Source: Colwellia sp. TT2012
GTDB lineage: Bacteria > Pseudomonadota > Gammaproteobacteria > Enterobacterales > Alteromonadaceae
Assembly (NCBI RefSeq): GCF_001440345.1
Contig: NZ_LJYX01000006.1
Location: forward strand, 310,001 to 374,000
DNA length: 64,000 nt
Direction: 5' to 3'
Shown: piece by piece, positions 16,605-26,755 of the stretch
How positions within the stretch are numbered: position 1 is the first letter of the stretch
How the letters are laid out: each line of letters begins with the position of its first letter
Made by a program: the position numbers and the translations under genes
The notes under the pieces: model-generated
The model's database searches: none
What the model was told of the DNA's origin: nothing
Seen by the model: only the letters and a program-made list of their open reading frames with translations

Positions 16605-17951
16605 CTAGTCAAGTTCAGCTAACTTCTGCTCTAAGTAATGAATGTTAGCACCACCATTAACAAAACCTTGATCATTTAAAATATCTTGATGCAAAGTAAT
16701 ATTAGTTTTAATACCGTCAATCACTAATTCGGCTAAGGCATTACGCATACGCGCAATAGCAACATCACGGTTATCACCCCAAGTGATTAGTTTACCAATC
16801 ATAGAGTCATAATGTGGCGGTACAGAATAACCAGCATAAATATGAGAATCCCAACGTACACCTAAACCACCTGGTGGGTGGAAACGGGTAATCTTACCCG
16901 GAGACGGAATAAAAGTACGAGGATCTTCCGCATTTATACGACATTCAATTGAGTGACCTGAAATTTTAATATCGTCTTGGGTATATGATAATGGTTGACC
17001 AGCGGCAATACGTAGTTGCTCTTTGATCAAGTCAACACCCGTGATCATTTCCGTTACTGGATGTTCAACCTGAATACGGGTATTCATTTCAATGAAGTAG
17101 AATTCACCATTTTCATATAAGAATTCAAACGTACCAGCACCGCGATAGTTAATTTCAAGACAAGCATTACAACAACGCTCACCAATTTTGGCGCGCATTT
17201 CAGGGGTAATACCTGGAGCAGGTGCTTCTTCAACCACTTTTTGATGACGACGTTGCATTGAACAATCACGCTCACCTAAGTGAATTGCGCTGCCCTGACC
17301 ATCTGCAAGGATTTGAATTTCAATATGACGTGGATTTTCAAGGAATTTTTCCATGTAAACCATATCATTTTTGAAAATAGTACCCGCTTCTATTTTGGTT
17401 AAGGCAATAGCCTCGACTAATTCTTCTTCGCTACGCACTACACGCATGCCGCGGCCACCGCCGCCGCCAGCCGCTTTAATGATTACCGGGTAACCGATGC
17501 GTTTGGCATGAGCCTTATTTTGCGCTTCATCTTCAGTCAATGGGCCATCAGAGCCAGGTACACAAGGCACTCCCGCACCTTTCATCGATTTTATTGCCGC
17601 AACTTTATCACCCATAATACGGATGCTGTCTGCCGTTGGACCGATAAAGATAAAACCAGAGTTTTCAACTTGTTCAGCAAAATCAGCATTTTCTGCTAAA
17701 AAACCATAACCTGGATGAATAGCAACCGCATTGGTTACTTCTGCTGCGGTAATTATTGCCGGAATATTAAGGTAGCTATCAGGTGCTGGTGCTTTACCAA
17801 TACAAATGGTTTCATCCGCTAATAAAACGTGTTTAAGGTCTTTATCAGCAGTTGAATGAACAGCCACGGTTTTGATACCAAGCTCTTTACAAGCGCGCAA
17901 TATTCTTAAGGCAATTTCGCCACGATTGGCGATAACAACTTTATCTAACAT
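16605..17951 (-). CDS. accC: Acetyl-CoA carboxylase, biotin carboxylase subunit
   Basis: 448 residues, the usual AccC length. An N-terminal biotin-carboxylase domain ([20 protein letters not shown]) is followed by the ATP-grasp domain with its glycine loop [11 protein letters not shown] (about residue 162) and the metal-binding/catalytic [14 protein letters not shown]. It carboxylates the biotin on AccB with bicarbonate and ATP, the first half-reaction of malonyl-CoA synthesis. It follows accB by 32 bases in the conserved aroQ-accB-accC order. Stop codon region leads into a 49-bp repeat block. Confidence 0.99.
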   Translation of the reverse strand: MLDKVVIANRGEIALRILRACKELGIKTVAVHSTADKDLKHVLLADETICIGKAPAPDSYLNIPAIITAAEVTNAVAIHPGYGFLAENADFAEQVENSGFIFIGPTADSIRIMGDKVAAIKSMKGAGVPCVPGSDGPLTEDEAQNKAHAKRIGYPVIIKAAGGGGGRGMRVVRSEEELVEAIALTKIEAGTIFKNDMVYMEKFLENPRHIEIQILADGQGSAIHLGERDCSMQRRHQKVVEEAPAPGITPEMRAKIGERCCNACLEINYRGAGTFEFLYENGEFYFIEMNTRIQVEHPVTEMITGVDLIKEQLRIAAGQPLSYTQDDIKISGHSIECRINAEDPRTFIPSPGKITRFHPPGGLGVRWDSHIYAGYSVPPHYDSMIGKLITWGDNRDVAIARMRNALAELVIDGIKTNITLHQDILNDQGFVNGGANIHYLEQKLAELD

Positions 17952-17983
17952 GGAATAACCCTTATTTCTGAATATATATGGGC

Positions 17984-18424
17984 TTATTCAATGATGAATA
18001 GCGGTTGGTCAAATTCAATTGCGTCTTCATTTTTCGCTAAAATTTCTTTAATAACGCCAGACTTGTCCGCTTCAATTTGGTTCATCATTTTCATTGCTTC
18101 AACAATACATAAAGTATCGCCAGCATTTACATGTTTACCGACTTCAGCAAATGCGGGTGCATCAGGTGAAGCGGAAGCATAGTAAGTACCAACCATAGGA
18201 GAACGAACGATATGACCAGTAGGTGCTGGAGCCGCTACTTCAGCAACTGGAGCCGCAACTGGAGCCGCAACAGGGGCCGCAATAGGGGCGGCAATAGGCG
18301 CTGCTGCAACGATAGTAGCACCACGACAAATGCGTACTGATTCTTCACCTTCAGAGATCTCTAGCTCGTTGATACCGGACTCTTCAACCAGTTCGATAAG
18401 TTTTTTTATTTTACGAATATCCAT
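17984..18424 (-). CDS. accB: Biotin carboxyl carrier protein of acetyl-CoA carboxylase
   Basis: 146 residues. The C-terminal biotinyl domain carries [15 protein letters not shown], with K112 as the biotinylated lysine. The N-terminal segment [20 protein letters not shown] is the typical AccB start, joined by an Ala/Pro/Val linker made of repeated PIAA/PVAA units. It shuttles carboxybiotin between AccC and the carboxyltransferase. It lies upstream of accC in one transcription unit and 89 bases after aroQ. Confidence 0.99.
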   Translation of the reverse strand: MDIRKIKKLIELVEESGINELEISEGEESVRICRGATIVAAAPIAAPIAAPVAAPVAAPVAEVAAPAPTGHIVRSPMVGTYYASASPDAPAFAEVGKHVNAGDTLCIVEAMKMMNQIEADKSGVIKEILAKNEDAIEFDQPLFIIE

Positions 18425-18513
18425 TGGGACACCTTAATTTGGGTTACTAAAATTAATATTTTTTAATAGTAGGTTAATGTTTGCTCATTAACTGCTGCGT
18501 TTGTAATTGATGG

Positions 18514-18975
18514 TTATTTGTCGTTTGCTGCTTTGTTTAAGTAGGTGCTTGCCGCTTCTAGAGCGAAGCTATAACCTTGTGCACCAAAACCACAAATAAC
18601 ACCTTGGGCGATATCAGATAAATATGAGTGTTTTCTAAAAGCTTCACGCGCATGCACATTTGATAAATGTACCTCTATAAAAGGTATGGCCACAGCAAGT
18701 AAAGCATCTCTAAGGGCGACACTAGTATGAGTGTATGCAGCCGGATTAATGATGATGAAATCTACCTGCTGGAACCCTTGGTGAATCGCATCGATTAATT
18801 CATGCTCAGCATTGCTTTGTAAATGTTTTAACTCAATATGTTTTTCAGTAGCTTGTTGGTTCAACTCAGCAATAATGTCAGCTAAGCTTTGTGTACCGTA
18901 GATGCTAGGTTCCCGTTTACCCAGCATATTTAAGTTTGGGCCATTTAACACTAAAACTGTAAACTTTATGCTCAT
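18514..18975 (-). CDS. aroQ: 3-dehydroquinate dehydratase, type II
   Basis: 153 residues with the type II signature [19 protein letters not shown], the active-site [18 protein letters not shown] and [16 protein letters not shown]. It removes water from 3-dehydroquinate in the shikimate pathway and forms a dodecamer in known members. It is the first gene of the aroQ-accB-accC unit. About 280 bases separate it from the next divergent gene, and these presumably hold both promoters. Confidence 0.98.
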   Translation of the reverse strand: MSIKFTVLVLNGPNLNMLGKREPSIYGTQSLADIIAELNQQATEKHIELKHLQSNAEHELIDAIHQGFQQVDFIIINPAAYTHTSVALRDALLAVAIPFIEVHLSNVHAREAFRKHSYLSDIAQGVICGFGAQGYSFALEAASTYLNKAANDK

Positions 18976-19255
18976 CTTCTGCTAAAACACCCTTAAAAAT
19001 CATTAGGGCTAATAATTACATAAAATAACGGCGCTGTGAACTAAAAAGGTTAACTTTCAACTGTTTTTTTGTTATTGGCGATAATCACTATGTTTTCGAA
19101 GAATATAGCTGCAAAGTACTGGTCAAACCTCTTTATGCAGCCGCAGGTGTTTGATTTTTTACTGATTTGGGCTATCATTACCTAGTTATAGTTATTACTG
19201 TATTGATTTTTAAAAGTATTTTTACATTTCTTTAGCTTTATTGTAGGGCCTCCTT

Positions 19256-19753
19256 ATTAAATACTATTTTCTGGCTATTGTACTTATACTAGCGTGCCTT
19301 GTGAGCTCACAAGTGTCAGCTATTGAAGTAATCACTCATCCACAAGTTGTTGAACGTAGTTTAACTAAGTCCCAGTTACGGCGTATTTATACTATGCGTC
19401 AGTTACGCTGGAGTGATAACCATGCTATCACGGTATTTGTTTTACCTAGTCAGGATGCTCTGCACCAACGTTTTGCTAAAGAGCGTTTGCAAATTTTTCC
19501 CTATCAACTCAATCGTATCTGGCATAAATTGACTTATTCAGGATTAGGCGTAGCACCGGCGGTGGTAAAGTCTGAACAAGAACTTATTCAAGCTGTCAGT
19601 AACACTCCTGGAGCTATTGGTTATATAAGTGAGGCAACGTTAATAAAACTAAGTCAAAGCTATAATAACTTTAGTCAAGGCGCCCTTAATATGGATGATG
19701 GGCAAAAGGTTAGCGTTAAAGGAGTAATAAATGTTGTCAAAATTAAAGATTAA
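19256..19753 (+). CDS. Periplasmic binding-like protein (PstS-like), possible ATT start
   Basis: The part from GTG 19301 lacks a signal peptide, but the same frame stays open upstream to 19247. It encodes IKYYFLAIVLILACLVSSQVSA directly before AIEVITHP, an excellent signal peptide with cleavage after SQVSA. The only start giving a charged N-terminus is ATT at 19256, with AGGG (19245-19248) about 8 bases before it. The mature part (QLRRIYTMRQLRWSDNHAI, FVLPSQDALHQRFAKERL, TPGAIGYISEATL) resembles the small phosphate-binding-like domain used by many Alteromonadales proteins of unknown ligand. It overlaps the next gene by 23 bases. Confidence 0.75.
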   Translation: MKYYFLAIVLILACLVSSQVSAIEVITHPQVVERSLTKSQLRRIYTMRQLRWSDNHAITVFVLPSQDALHQRFAKERLQIFPYQLNRIWHKLTYSGLGVAPAVVKSEQELIQAVSNTPGAIGYISEATLIKLSQSYNNFSQGALNMDDGQKVSVKGVINVVKIKD

Positions 19754-21011
19754 TGTTGCTGTAGAAGTATCGAGCAGAGTTAATAATTTGTTTTGTGCTC
19801 GATTTTTTCTTGCCCGAACATACTTGTTCGTTTTATTGTTAGTGGCTGGTGGTGCGACTACAGTGCAAGCAGATTATGCTAACTCGCAAGATTTTCAACT
19901 ACATGGTTTTATTTCACAAGGCCTTATTGACGTAAACGGTAGTGATTTTGTTAATGATGACGGTGGACTATCGGCAGAGCTAACCGAAATTGGTCTCAAT
20001 GCTTCCTATCAATTAACAAATAAGTTTCGCTTGGCCGCTCAGGTGGTTTATTTAGATGGTGGCAATCGTTATTCACAAGGTGCCCGGGTAGATTATGCGC
20101 TGTTAGACTGGTCTGCGTTTACTAATGAGTCTTGGCAGGCTAACGTATATTTTGGCCGATTTAAAAATAATCATTGGCTTTATTCAAGCTCTCGAGATAT
20201 TCCCTTTGCCAGACCCAGTATTATCCTACCACAATCTGTTTATTTTGATGGTTTTAGAGATATCGCTGTCGGTAGCGATGGTATCGCGGCGAAATTAAGT
20301 CACAGTACCGATGAATATGGTAACTTTGATTGGCAATTAAGCTATGGTTCCTCACCTATTTCAGATGAACAAACTAAGAATATATTGAGTGAGTATGCTC
20401 AAGGGACTGCTGAGCAAGATTATGATGCGCAAGCAAGTATCTATTGGCAACCGGCATTTTCGCCTTGGCGTTTTGGGCTATCATTGCTTGAGGCTGGCTT
20501 TATCTATGACCAAGGTGGTGTTGGTAGCGGAGATGTTTTCTTTGATAGTGATTTTACCTTTCAATTTTATACCATGAACGCCATTTATGAAGGCGAAAAA
20601 TGGGAGTTTAGTGGTGAAATATATCAGCAACGATTTACCATAGATGGCTTTTATTTCCCGGCTTTTCAACTCGATAATATGGGTCAAGGCTTTTATTTAC
20701 AATCACGCTATAAGTTAACGCAACAATTAACGCTGTTAGCTCGATATGAAGATTTCTACCTAAATAAAGAGGATAAAGACGGTAAAGAATTACAACAGAT
20801 CACCGGCGGAGCTATTCCATATTATTTTGCTTTTCATAAGGATATCACCCTAGGTGTTAATTACGACATTACCAGTAATTTTAGCATGCGCATGGAGTAT
20901 CATTGGGTGAAAGGTGCGGGCAGGCTAACGCCTGTGGTCGTGCCTAATACCATCATTAATAATGCTGAAGATTGGCAAATGTGGGCCGTACAATTGATGT
21001 ATTGGTTCTAG
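19731..21011 (+). CDS. Outer-membrane beta-barrel (porin-like) protein
   Basis: 426 residues with a long n-region and signal peptide (cleavage near TTVQADYA), then alternating strands with many aromatic residues and a C-terminal aromatic residue (VQLMYWF), as outer-membrane barrels have. Segments such as LHGFISQGLIDVNGSDF and FRLAAQVVYLDGG fit strand starts of a 14-18 strand porin. A clear ribosome-binding site (AAAGGAG) lies at 19718-19724. It overlaps the end of the periplasmic binding-like gene and stops 13 bases before the GGDEF-EAL gene. The substrate is unknown. Confidence 0.8.
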   Translation: MLSKLKINVAVEVSSRVNNLFCARFFLARTYLFVLLLVAGGATTVQADYANSQDFQLHGFISQGLIDVNGSDFVNDDGGLSAELTEIGLNASYQLTNKFRLAAQVVYLDGGNRYSQGARVDYALLDWSAFTNESWQANVYFGRFKNNHWLYSSSRDIPFARPSIILPQSVYFDGFRDIAVGSDGIAAKLSHSTDEYGNFDWQLSYGSSPISDEQTKNILSEYAQGTAEQDYDAQASIYWQPAFSPWRFGLSLLEAGFIYDQGGVGSGDVFFDSDFTFQFYTMNAIYEGEKWEFSGEIYQQRFTIDGFYFPAFQLDNMGQGFYLQSRYKLTQQLTLLARYEDFYLNKEDKDGKELQQITGGAIPYYFAFHKDITLGVNYDITSNFSMRMEYHWVKGAGRLTPVVVPNTIINNAEDWQMWAVQLMYWF

Positions 21012-21024
21012 CAGTAGTATTATC

Positions 21025-23496
21025 ATGAATAAAAAATTTGTTGGTGTACCAACCAAATTATTGATACTAATTGTATCAACCTTACTCTTTTTAGCTGTGG
21101 GTTTCTCCTCGCTGTCCTATTGGCGTTTGCAGCAAGATTATCGAGAATTTCAGCAAAATAATACTGTGCAAGGTCAACTGCAAGTTAACTTACACAATAA
21201 TATCTTGCGTACTAAAATAACGGTCTGGTTAGAAACATTCACTGATTTGATCGAATTATCTGAGCAAGATGACTTCTCTTCTCTAACCAAACAGCTTGAA
21301 AAACAATATGACGCTTTGCAATTACACCTCAATGTAGAAGATATTTGGTTAGTGGATGATCATCAAAATATTTTGTTTTCAACCAACGACTTCCCTCAAG
21401 CTGTACAGGAAAATATTGCCCAAGTGTTCAGGCTACAAGAGCCCAAGCATAGGATTTATTGCCCACAAAACTGCCAATTACTGTTGAGTTTACCCTTGCT
21501 CAATAAGTTAGGGGATATGGTTGTTGTGACTATGAGCACTTCATTAGTTGATATGCTATTTGCGCTAAAGACCACCTTAGATAGAGATGTAGCGGTTATT
21601 CGTATCGAAAACCAAGATAATAATGTCATTAATATTGCCAGTGCAAAAGTTATTTCAGCGTCGAATATGAGACTAACGGAGTCCTTGTTAACATTGAATA
21701 GGTCTGACTCAACGTTAAACACTATCCTTGAACAAGGCCTGCAACTTAATATTGGCAATAATAGCTATTTACTTAATTTACTTGAGCTGGCCAAGCAGGG
21801 GAAACAGGGCTTTTATTTAGTCTTAATTGATGATGTATCGGCCTTTAAGGCTAAGAATGATGCTTATCAACTGCGTTTTATTGTCTCTTTAAGTATTATT
21901 TTTATCTTGTTAGCCGCCTTTGTTTATTATATCTCTAGCCCGTTTACCAAACGATTATTGTTACTCTCTAATGCACTGCCTCTGTTAGCGCAAAAAAAGT
22001 TTGATGAATTTCGACAAGTTGATCTAAAAAGGCCGCGCATTTTTGCTGATGAGTTGGATGTGTTAGCGCATGCATCACAAGAACTTAGTTTTGAACTAGA
22101 GCAGCTTAACTTAGTGGTCGAGCAAAAGACCAAAGAGTTAGAAAATATCGCCATGTATGACCTACTTACTGGCTTGCCCAATAGAAATATGCTGAACTAT
22201 CAGCTACGTAAATCACTTGCCAATATTGCTCGTCATAAAAGTGGTGTCGCGGTACTGTTTCTCGATTTAGATGACTTTAAAAAGGTTAATGATAGTAATG
22301 GTCATAATATCGGCGATAAACTACTGATCCAAGCAGCAGAACGTGTGCGCGTTTGTGTTGGTGATATAGATTTAGCCACTCGCTTTGGTGGCGATGAATT
22401 TGTCATCGTACTCAGTCATCTTAAAAATATTGGCGAGGCTATTGAAGTCGCTGAAAAGCTACTGTTACAGTTTAAAGAGTCGATTAAATTGGGTTCAAAT
22501 ATATTCTATGTCTCTACCAGTATCGGCATCGCTTATACCGAATCGGCTATTGAGAAGTCTGATGACTTGATCAGTCATGCTGATATTGCCATGTATGAAG
22601 CAAAAGATAATGGTGGTGGACAATATCATGTTTACCACCCCGAAATGTTTCAACGTGTTGCCCATCGAGTGATGCTCGAAGGTGAAGTAAGGCAAGCGCT
22701 AGCCAAGCAACAATTTAGTTTAAGTTTACAGCCACAAATCTGTGCTAAAACGAAAAGGCTATATGGTTTTGAGGCACTGTTACGCTGGCAGCACCCTGAA
22801 CGCGGAATGATCTCCCCGGAAGACTTTATCCCCATTCTAGAAAACTCACAGCACATGATTGAGCTCGGTTATTGGATTATCCGCCGATGTTTTGAGTTAG
22901 CGGTAGCCATTAAAAAATATGGTTTAGCTAATTCACGAATAGCCATTAACTTATCTGCTGGCCAGTTTATGGATAGTAATTTACCGCACTTCTTAACAGA
23001 ATTATTACTAGAATTTTCTCTTCGCGCTCAGGATTTTGAATTAGAGTTAACCGAACAAACCTTAGTAAAAGATATGGATCACACCATCGCCATGATGCAG
23101 TCGTTAAAAAGGATTGGCTTTAGTTTTGCTATTGATGACTTTGGTACAGGTTATTCATCACTAGCCTATTTAAAGAAAATGCCGGTGGATGTTATAAAAA
23201 TAGATAAAAGCTTTATTTTTGGCATGCTTGAAAATCATTCTGATTTTCAAATTATCACCTCAACTATTGCTATGGTAAAAAACCTAGGCTTAATCGTGGT
23301 GGCGGAAGGCGTTGAAACTAAAGCGCAATTACGTAGTTTGACTGAAAATGATTGCGATATTATTCAAGGTTACTATTTCTCTAAGCCAATACCTGAAGCA
23401 GAATTGTTCGCCGTGTTAGATAAACACACCACAGCAGGTTACTGGAAAGTTGCTAAAGAAGTTACTATTGAAGTAACTGAAGGTAAGTCAGCCTAA
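21025..23496 (+). CDS. Membrane GGDEF-EAL cyclic-di-GMP protein with periplasmic sensor
   Basis: 823 residues. Helix 1 (about 12-34) and helix 2 (about 285-310) flank a ~250-residue periplasmic domain that looks like a Cache-type sensor. The cytoplasmic part has a GGDEF domain from about residue 373, with intact RFGGDEF (GGDEF at 455-459), then an EAL domain with FEALLRW (E583-L585), DDFGTGYSSLAYLKKMPVD and VAEGVET. Both catalytic motifs are complete, so synthesis and degradation of c-di-GMP are both possible. As last gene of a tight three-gene unit, it may sense the periplasmic state of the neighbouring binding protein and barrel. Confidence 0.93.
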   Translation: MNKKFVGVPTKLLILIVSTLLFLAVGFSSLSYWRLQQDYREFQQNNTVQGQLQVNLHNNILRTKITVWLETFTDLIELSEQDDFSSLTKQLEKQYDALQLHLNVEDIWLVDDHQNILFSTNDFPQAVQENIAQVFRLQEPKHRIYCPQNCQLLLSLPLLNKLGDMVVVTMSTSLVDMLFALKTTLDRDVAVIRIENQDNNVINIASAKVISASNMRLTESLLTLNRSDSTLNTILEQGLQLNIGNNSYLLNLLELAKQGKQGFYLVLIDDVSAFKAKNDAYQLRFIVSLSIIFILLAAFVYYISSPFTKRLLLLSNALPLLAQKKFDEFRQVDLKRPRIFADELDVLAHASQELSFELEQLNLVVEQKTKELENIAMYDLLTGLPNRNMLNYQLRKSLANIARHKSGVAVLFLDLDDFKKVNDSNGHNIGDKLLIQAAERVRVCVGDIDLATRFGGDEFVIVLSHLKNIGEAIEVAEKLLLQFKESIKLGSNIFYVSTSIGIAYTESAIEKSDDLISHADIAMYEAKDNGGGQYHVYHPEMFQRVAHRVMLEGEVRQALAKQQFSLSLQPQICAKTKRLYGFEALLRWQHPERGMISPEDFIPILENSQHMIELGYWIIRRCFELAVAIKKYGLANSRIAINLSAGQFMDSNLPHFLTELLLEFSLRAQDFELELTEQTLVKDMDHTIAMMQSLKRIGFSFAIDDFGTGYSSLAYLKKMPVDVIKIDKSFIFGMLENHSDFQIITSTIAMVKNLGLIVVAEGVETKAQLRSLTENDCDIIQGYYFSKPIPEAELFAVLDKHTTAGYWKVAKEVTIEVTEGKSA

Positions 23497-23517
23497 GACA
23501 ATTAATCTGTTTGGCTG

Positions 23518-23552
23518 CTGTTCAGTCAATCTAAGCAAGATGGACTGAACAG
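23518..23552. terminator. Stem-loop between convergent genes
   Basis: CTGTTCAGTC (23518-23527) pairs perfectly with GACTGAACAG (23543-23552). There is no clear T run on either strand. It separates the convergent GGDEF-EAL and dsbD genes and may act as a weak bidirectional stop. Confidence 0.45.
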
Positions 23553-23586
23553 ATTTCACTGATAAATTGACTATTCAACCGTTTAA

Positions 23587-25470
23587 CTATTTAAATATTG
23601 TTTGAATGTGAGCAGTAAACTCAGTGGCATTTATAAAGCCGGTGGTGCGCTGCTTGGTTAATTCATTGCCTTGTAAATCAAAAAACAAGATGGAGGGTAA
23701 GCCCAAAATAGTATAATGCTGCACAAGCTCGGCATTATTGCTAGAATCAAAGTCAGTCATATCAATCTGTAACCAAACACTATTACTCAGCGCTTGCTGA
23801 ACCTGGCTATCAGTAAAGGTATACTTTTCAAATTCCTTACAAGCAATGCACCAATCAGCATACAAATCTAACATCACAGTTTTACCTTGTTGATTCGCAT
23901 TTTTCACTTCGTTTTGCAGTTGCGCTAAAGACGTTACTTGTTTAAAACTGGCATGTTGAGCACTATTGTTAGCCGTATTCGTGTTTGGATAGACTAGTTG
24001 GTAGGCCATATTGGCACCAAAAAACAGCATCAAGAATATAACTAAAGAGCGCAAACCGTACCAGAAACCTTTTTCTTGCTGGTTTTTTTGCGTTGCCGCA
24101 TGATTTTGGTTGGCAACATAGAAATAACTAGCACTGACTAATAGCAATAATGCCCAGAGCGCTTGGCTAGCCACTTCTGGAATAAATCGCTCAAGTAAAA
24201 ATATGGGTACGGCTAACAATAGTAAGCCGAAGATATTCTTAATGATATTCATCCAGGCTCCCGCTTTTGGTAATAACTTGCCGCCAGAGCTGCCTAGTAC
24301 TAACAAGGGTAGACCCATGCCCAAACTTAAGGCATATAAAGCAGAGGCGCCAAGGACTACATCACCTGTTTGTGAAATATACAACAATGCCCCTGTTAAA
24401 GGTGCGGTAGTGCAGGGTGAGGCGACCAGTCCTGAGATCACGCCCATCATTAACACACCGGTATAGGAACCACCTTTTTGTTGGTTACTCATGGCATTAA
24501 GCTTGTTTTGCCAACTAGCAGGTAAGGCTAAATTAAACAGACCAAACATAGAAAGGGCTAGGAAAATAAATAAAACACTTAAACTAATCAGTACGATAGG
24601 GTGTTGAAATACCGCTTGAAACTTGGCTCCTGCTAAAGCAACGACAATACCCAGTAAGGTATAAGTTACCGCCATACCTTGTACGTAAACAAAAGATAAG
24701 GTAAACGCTTTCTTCGTGGTTAAGGGGGTGCCTTTTTTACTTTGGCCAACAATAATCCCAGTTAAAATAGGGTACATAGGGAAAACACAAGGCGTAAAGG
24801 ACAGCAATAAGCCACCGACAAAAAAAGCTATAAGCGTTAATAGCAAACTCTCTTGCTTGAGCATATCGACCAGCTGATGTTGCTCACTTTGTTGAACTTC
24901 ACCTTGCTTTAGCTGAGTCTTATTATGGTTATTTACCGTAAGAGTACTTGCGTTATTGTCACTTGTGCTAAATAAGGATGAAAATACGGAGGCATCATCA
25001 GCTGAACTTATTTTACTTAATTCTATTACCTTGCTCGTGGGCGGATAACATAGGCCTTTTTCCGCACAACCTTGGTAGGTGACTTTAATACTGCCATTAC
25101 TTGAGACCTGCTCAAGATTTATGACAAAGCTTAAGTGTTCAGTAAATACTTTTTGAATACCAAAAAATTCATCTTCATGGTCTATACCTTTCGGTAACTC
25201 AACCGGAGTAAAGGTGATGTTTTCACCCTTAAACTTAAATTGATGACGGTAAAGGTAATAGCCAGCAGCTATATCGAAGCTAACTTCTAATTGGTTGTTT
25301 TTTTGATAAAAGTTGAAGGTGAATGCTTGGTCTACTCTTAAGAATTCATCATCATTACTAAACAAGCTAGTGTTAGATATATCAAAAATTGATTGCTTCT
25401 CTTGCGCTACTGCCGGAAGAATCGTAAAGGTTGTTAATATAATTAAGCATAGGGAAAGTAAATTTTTCAT
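23587..25470 (-). CDS. dsbD: Thiol:disulfide interchange protein DsbD
   Basis: 627 residues in the three-part DsbD layout. After a signal peptide (ILPAVAQE), the N-terminal periplasmic domain holds QGCAEKGLCYPP with its Cys pair. The membrane domain has FTPCVFPMYPIL and SPCTTAPLTG with the two transmembrane cysteines. The C-terminal thioredoxin-like domain has YADWCIACKEFEKYTF. DsbD carries electrons from cytoplasmic thioredoxin to the periplasm, keeping DsbC and cytochrome c maturation proteins reduced. CIAC replaces the common CVAC, a mild change. It sits 5 bases after cutA on the minus strand, as in E. coli. Confidence 0.97.
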   Translation of the reverse strand: MKNLLSLCLIILTTFTILPAVAQEKQSIFDISNTSLFSNDDEFLRVDQAFTFNFYQKNNQLEVSFDIAAGYYLYRHQFKFKGENITFTPVELPKGIDHEDEFFGIQKVFTEHLSFVINLEQVSSNGSIKVTYQGCAEKGLCYPPTSKVIELSKISSADDASVFSSLFSTSDNNASTLTVNNHNKTQLKQGEVQQSEQHQLVDMLKQESLLLTLIAFFVGGLLLSFTPCVFPMYPILTGIIVGQSKKGTPLTTKKAFTLSFVYVQGMAVTYTLLGIVVALAGAKFQAVFQHPIVLISLSVLFIFLALSMFGLFNLALPASWQNKLNAMSNQQKGGSYTGVLMMGVISGLVASPCTTAPLTGALLYISQTGDVVLGASALYALSLGMGLPLLVLGSSGGKLLPKAGAWMNIIKNIFGLLLLAVPIFLLERFIPEVASQALWALLLLVSASYFYVANQNHAATQKNQQEKGFWYGLRSLVIFLMLFFGANMAYQLVYPNTNTANNSAQHASFKQVTSLAQLQNEVKNANQQGKTVMLDLYADWCIACKEFEKYTFTDSQVQQALSNSVWLQIDMTDFDSSNNAELVQHYTILGLPSILFFDLQGNELTKQRTTGFINATEFTAHIQTIFK

Positions 25471-25475
25471 TCAGT

Positions 25476-25787
25476 CTACTTCAAAGAATTGGAGATCCAG
25501 TTTAAATAATGCTTATCACCTTGCTGGATATTCAAGGCAATAATTTCCACCACGTCATATGGGTGTAATTGATTAATTCGTTCGTTTAAGGCGGCGAAGG
25601 TGTTTTCATCGGTTTTTATCAGCAATTGCACTTCATTATCACATTGCAATTCGCCTTGCCAATAATATACTGAGGTGATGTTAGGGATAATATTAACGCA
25701 GGCAGCAAGTTTTTCTGTAACTAATTGCTGAGCAATATTTTGGGCTACGGTTTCATTTGGGCACGTTGTTAATACTAATTGATACAA
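25476..25787 (-). CDS. cutA: Divalent cation tolerance protein CutA
   Basis: 103 residues with the CutA1 pattern: CPNETVAQNIAQQLVTEKLAACVNI, TSVYYWQGELQCDNEVQLLIKT and HPYDVVEIIAL. CutA1 is a very stable cytoplasmic trimer linked to copper tolerance, with an uncertain biochemical role. It is the first gene of the cutA-dsbD pair. Confidence 0.97.
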   Translation of the reverse strand: MYQLVLTTCPNETVAQNIAQQLVTEKLAACVNIIPNITSVYYWQGELQCDNEVQLLIKTDENTFAALNERINQLHPYDVVEIIALNIQQGDKHYLNWISNSLK

Positions 25788-25930
25788 TTTTGTTACCTAA
25801 TTCCTGCAATCTTGTTGATAGTATACCCTGAGTATTAAGGAAAACTTAGGGTTAATATTTATACTCATTCACTGGTCTTGAAAAAGACCTGTTTAGCCCA
25901 ATATAAGTTTCATAGAAATAAGGAATTATT

Positions 25931-26449
25931 ATGTTTCAACTATTATTTGTGCTGTTTATCATTATCCCTGTCATCGAAATAGCGGTAATTATGCAAGTGG
26001 GTGCCTTACTTGGTCTTTGGCCAACCATTGCTATTGTTATTTTAAGTGCATGGCTTGGGGCTAAATATGTCCGTCAACAAGGCTTGGTAACTTTACAGTC
26101 AGTACAAACTAAAATGGCACAAGGTGAAATGCCTTCTGAAGAAATAGTCACCGGTTTAATGTTATTAGTGGCCGGTGTTTTATTAGTAACACCTGGCTTT
26201 GTTACCGATATTTTCGGCTTGTCGTTACTGGTACCTAGTGTACGTAACGCTATAGCCAATAAAGTACAACAGCATATCAAGATTAATCAGTTTGGCGCCG
26301 GCGCTGCCTTCAATCACGGCGCATCGGGCAATGTCTATCAACATGAAAATACCAGTGAGCCATTTACTTCGTCGAGAGCTTCAGCCAATAAACCTATTTC
26401 ACATCATCAAGGCGAGACTTTAGAAGGTGAGTTCAAGCGTAAAGATTAG
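25931..26449 (+). CDS. fxsA: FxsA family inner-membrane protein
   Basis: 172 residues with the FxsA signature: LFVLFIIIPVIEIAVIMQVG, then GLWPTIAIVILSAWLGAKYVRQQG, and GLMLLVAGVLLVTPGFVTDIFGL. It has about four membrane segments and a hydrophilic C-terminal tail of 60 residues. E. coli FxsA in high copy relieves phage T7 exclusion by the F plasmid, and its natural role is unclear. It precedes groES as in many Gammaproteobacteria, with ribosome-binding site AAGGAAT before the ATG. Confidence 0.92.
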   Translation: MFQLLFVLFIIIPVIEIAVIMQVGALLGLWPTIAIVILSAWLGAKYVRQQGLVTLQSVQTKMAQGEMPSEEIVTGLMLLVAGVLLVTPGFVTDIFGLSLLVPSVRNAIANKVQQHIKINQFGAGAAFNHGASGNVYQHENTSEPFTSSRASANKPISHHQGETLEGEFKRKD

Positions 26450-26643
26450 TGAGAGCAACCCCATTACCTAAACACTTTGCACGGGTCTAAAGAGCCAATA
26501 TATTAGTACTTTCACTGTCAATCGTTCGCGATTACCCAAGCAAGCGCTTTGTGGTGATAAATGACCCGCAGTGAATTAGGTAAAATTAATCAATGAAAAG
26601 GGTATTTGATAGTTTTAGCAGACTAAAGTTTTTTAGCTTAGGG

Positions 26644-26671
26644 CTTGTGAAGATTTATTTTATCCCCATTA
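26644..26671 (+). promoter_or_regulatory. Sigma-32 (heat-shock) promoter of groES-groEL
   Basis: CTTGTGA (26644-26650), a 13-base spacer and CCCCATTA (26664-26671) closely fit the heat-shock consensus CTTGAAA-N(11-16)-CCCCATNT. It lies 85 bases before the groES ATG. The rest of the 306-base spacer (26450-26755) shows no gene. Confidence 0.8.
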
Positions 26672-26755
26672 CTATTAGCAACAAAGATTGGTGTTAAATG
26701 CTTATTACTCATTTAATCACTACCCCATACAACAGAATCATTTTGGAGAAAAAAA

